Source: CAYUIS01 sp964444825 (GTDB lineage Bacteria; Chloroflexota; Anaerolineae; B4-G1). Taken from it: a stretch of DNA of 7,102 nt. A program made the position numbers and the translations under genes. Where the stretch lies: positions 1 to 7,102 of the forward strand of contig CAYUIS010000196.1 of assembly GCA_964444825.1 (NCBI GenBank). Reading direction: 5' to 3'. Below the pieces are notes generated by a model. It saw only the letters and a program-made list of their open reading frames with translations. It searched no databases and was not told the origin of the DNA. Positions within the stretch are counted from its first letter, which is position 1. Every line of letters starts with the position of its first letter. This document shows positions 6,652-7,102 of the stretch, piece by piece.

Positions 6652-6668
6652 TGTTCCCCTGTTCCCAT
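6648..6668 (-). other. Six-codon upstream ORF overlapping the MFS start
   Basis: On the minus strand an ATG at 6668 opens a six-codon frame (MGTGEQ) whose TGA overlaps the MFS ATG as ATGA. This is the classic arrangement for translational coupling. It has no clear ribosome site of its own and may be chance. Confidence 0.25.
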
Positions 6669-6703
6669 CACTGATACGGAATCTAGCCACCTGACACTTT
6701 CAG

Positions 6704-6748
6704 AGAAACCAGGTTTTGTCGCTTCGCTTACGAAAAAACCTGGTTTCT
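6704..6748. repeat. Long perfect hairpin in the predicted MFS leader
   Basis: Arms AGAAACCAGGTTTT (6704-6717) and AAAACCTGGTTTCT (6735-6748) are perfectly complementary over 14 bp. A further TTCG-CTTA-CGAA stem (6723-6734) caps the structure after a 5-base bulge on one side. If the predicted MFS promoter is used, the RNA hairpin begins a few bases from the 5' end. No thymine run follows it. It looks like a dispersed palindromic repeat, and could stabilise the transcript or impede transcription. Confidence 0.85.
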
Positions 6749-6758
6749 GACCCTGGGG

Positions 6759-6786
6759 AGTATAACACGCGGACGATGCCTGTCAA
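6759..6786 (-). promoter_or_regulatory. Strong extended -10 promoter for the MFS gene
   Basis: On the minus strand a perfect -35 TTGACA (6786-6781), 16-bp spacer and -10 TATACT (6764-6759) preceded by TG (TGTTATACT, extended -10) point to a strong sigma70-type promoter, with a start near 6752 and a leader of about 100 bases. The -35 is one half of the first palindromic 21-bp repeat, so a protein bound there would block polymerase. Confidence 0.75.
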
Positions 6787-6843
6787 TCCTTGACAGATGC
6801 CTGTCAATCCTTGACAGATGCCTGTCAATCTCTGACAGATGGC
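6781..6843. repeat. Three tandem 21-bp repeats with a TGTCAA-N3-TTGACA palindrome (putative operator array)
   Basis: Units start at 6781, 6802 and 6823. Each of the first two is TGTCAA, TCC, TTGACA, then GATGCC. The symmetrical core, counting one flanking base, is CTGTCAA/TTGACAG with a 3-base centre. The third unit has changes in the centre (AATCTCTGACAG) but keeps the CTGTCA/TGACAG symmetry. The 21-bp period is two DNA turns, so all sites face the same side of the helix. The first unit embeds the MFS -35. These are the hallmarks of a cooperative operator. The binding protein is not encoded in the window. Confidence 0.8.
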
Positions 6844-6863
6844 TAGGGCTATCGCGTTTGGCC

Positions 6864-6948
6864 GACCTGCTCAGTCTGGATCGCCAGATCCAGACTTCTG
6901 GCAGGCTCAATCTTTGGATCTGGCGATCCAAAGGGAGCAGAGCAGGTC
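6864..6948. repeat. Compound double-hairpin element, copy B
   Basis: A perfect 9-bp outer stem, GACCTGCTC (6864-6872) with GAGCAGGTC (6940-6948), encloses two hairpins. Hairpin 1 has 10-bp arms AGTCTGGATC and GATCCAGACT around GCCA (6873-6896). Hairpin 2 has 9-bp arms CTTTGGATC and GATCCAAAG around TGGC (6912-6933). The two hairpin cores are reverse complements of each other. No thymine tail follows. It shares its architecture and GGATC-loop-GATCC core with the element at 3864-3950. Confidence 0.85.
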
Positions 6949-7003
6949 AGCATCCACGACAGTCGAATCATGCTCTTCCAAATGCGATCACCCTGGACAG
7001 AAG

Positions 7004-7018
7004 TGTCAAGCCTTGACT
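7004..7018. promoter_or_regulatory. TGTCAA-N3-TTGACT palindrome over the tRNA -35
   Basis: TGTCAA (7004-7009), GCC, TTGACT (7013-7018) matches the core of the 21-bp repeats at 6781-6843 in sequence and spacing apart from one terminal base. Its right half is the tRNA promoter -35. Symmetry extends outward as AGAA/TTCT with a 2-base bulge on the left. A shared regulator is possible, but coincidence with the -35 consensus is a real alternative. Confidence 0.5.
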
Positions 7019-7040
7019 TCTCTGCATTCTCGGGTAGAAT
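7013..7040 (+). promoter_or_regulatory. Promoter of tRNA-Ala
   Basis: The -35 TTGACT (7013-7018), 16-bp spacer and -10 TAGAAT (7035-7040) place the start near 7047, about six bases before the mature tRNA 5' end. This is a typical compact stable-RNA promoter. Confidence 0.75.
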
Positions 7041-7052
7041 TGATGTGAGTGA

Positions 7053-7102
<50 letters not shown>

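Larger units (their letters stand above)
6652..7052. other. Divergent regulatory spacer between the MFS gene and tRNA-Ala
   Basis: These 401 bp hold no gene. From left to right there are a perfect long hairpin (6704-6748), the MFS promoter (6759-6786), three 21-bp palindromic repeats (6781-6843), an 85-bp compound palindrome (6864-6948) and the tRNA promoter (7013-7040). Short frames crossing the repeats encode only repetitive peptides. The stretch 6949-7000 shows nothing I recognise. Confidence 0.8.

Noticed and set aside
6652..6690. Longer MFS N-terminus starting at GTG 6690
   Set aside because: There is no ribosome site upstream, whereas ATG 6651 has AGGGGA directly before it.
6781..6843. 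Possible CRISPR array
   Set aside because: The 21-bp units abut directly with no unique spacers, only three copies exist, and there are no cas genes nearby.
6864..6948. Intrinsic terminator
   Set aside because: The stems are strong, but neither strand has the following thymine run, and no gene ends just before it.

Overview
The window looks like a chromosomal segment of a GC-rich bacterium, most plausibly a member of the Chloroflexota. The clues are the long Thr-Pro linkers on anchored surface proteins, a single-domain KaiC-like ATPase, a PrsA-like lipoprotein foldase, and intergenic spacers full of dispersed palindromic repeats. The phylum is inferred from protein style and was not tested by any search.

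Left half (about 1-3700) is a run of minus-strand genes. Transcription appears to start from a sigma70-type promoter at 3663-3691. The order is a lipoprotein parvulin peptidyl-prolyl isomerase (2593-3597), a single-pass membrane protein with a Thr-Pro stalk and a small extracellular beta-type domain (1750-2490), a KaiC/RecA-like ATPase (995-1732), and RsmI, the 16S rRNA C1402 2'-O-methyltransferase (89-910). A possible start of a further gene lies at the left edge. The stalk protein and the ATPase are 17 bp apart and are probably co-transcribed. A pair of short dispersed repeats sits between the isomerase and the stalk protein.

The spacer 3598-4068 is a divergent regulatory region. It carries the isomerase promoter, two 69-bp direct copies of a palindrome-rich element, and a promoter for a plus-strand gene (4069-5382). 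That gene encodes a membrane-anchored protein with a clear HEXXH zinc-protease motif and a downstream NETVA glutamate, a gluzincin-like arrangement. It converges tail to tail, 15 bp apart, with a minus-strand MFS transporter (5398-6651).

The spacer 6652-7052 is the richest non-coding part. It has a perfect 14-bp-arm hairpin in the predicted MFS leader, a strong extended -10 promoter for the MFS gene, and three tandem 21-bp repeats with a TGTCAA-N3-TTGACA palindrome, the first embedding the -35. Beyond these are an 85-bp compound palindrome and the promoter of a tRNA-Ala(CGC) that runs off the right edge. The same TGTCAA-N3-TTGAC(A/T) palindrome overlies the tRNA -35. The double-hairpin element recurs in both spacers, so it flanks the protease/MFS pair.

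No phage, CRISPR, transposase or obvious defence system is present. The most noteworthy unexplained material is the intergenic repeat architecture and the uncharacterised anchored metalloprotease.
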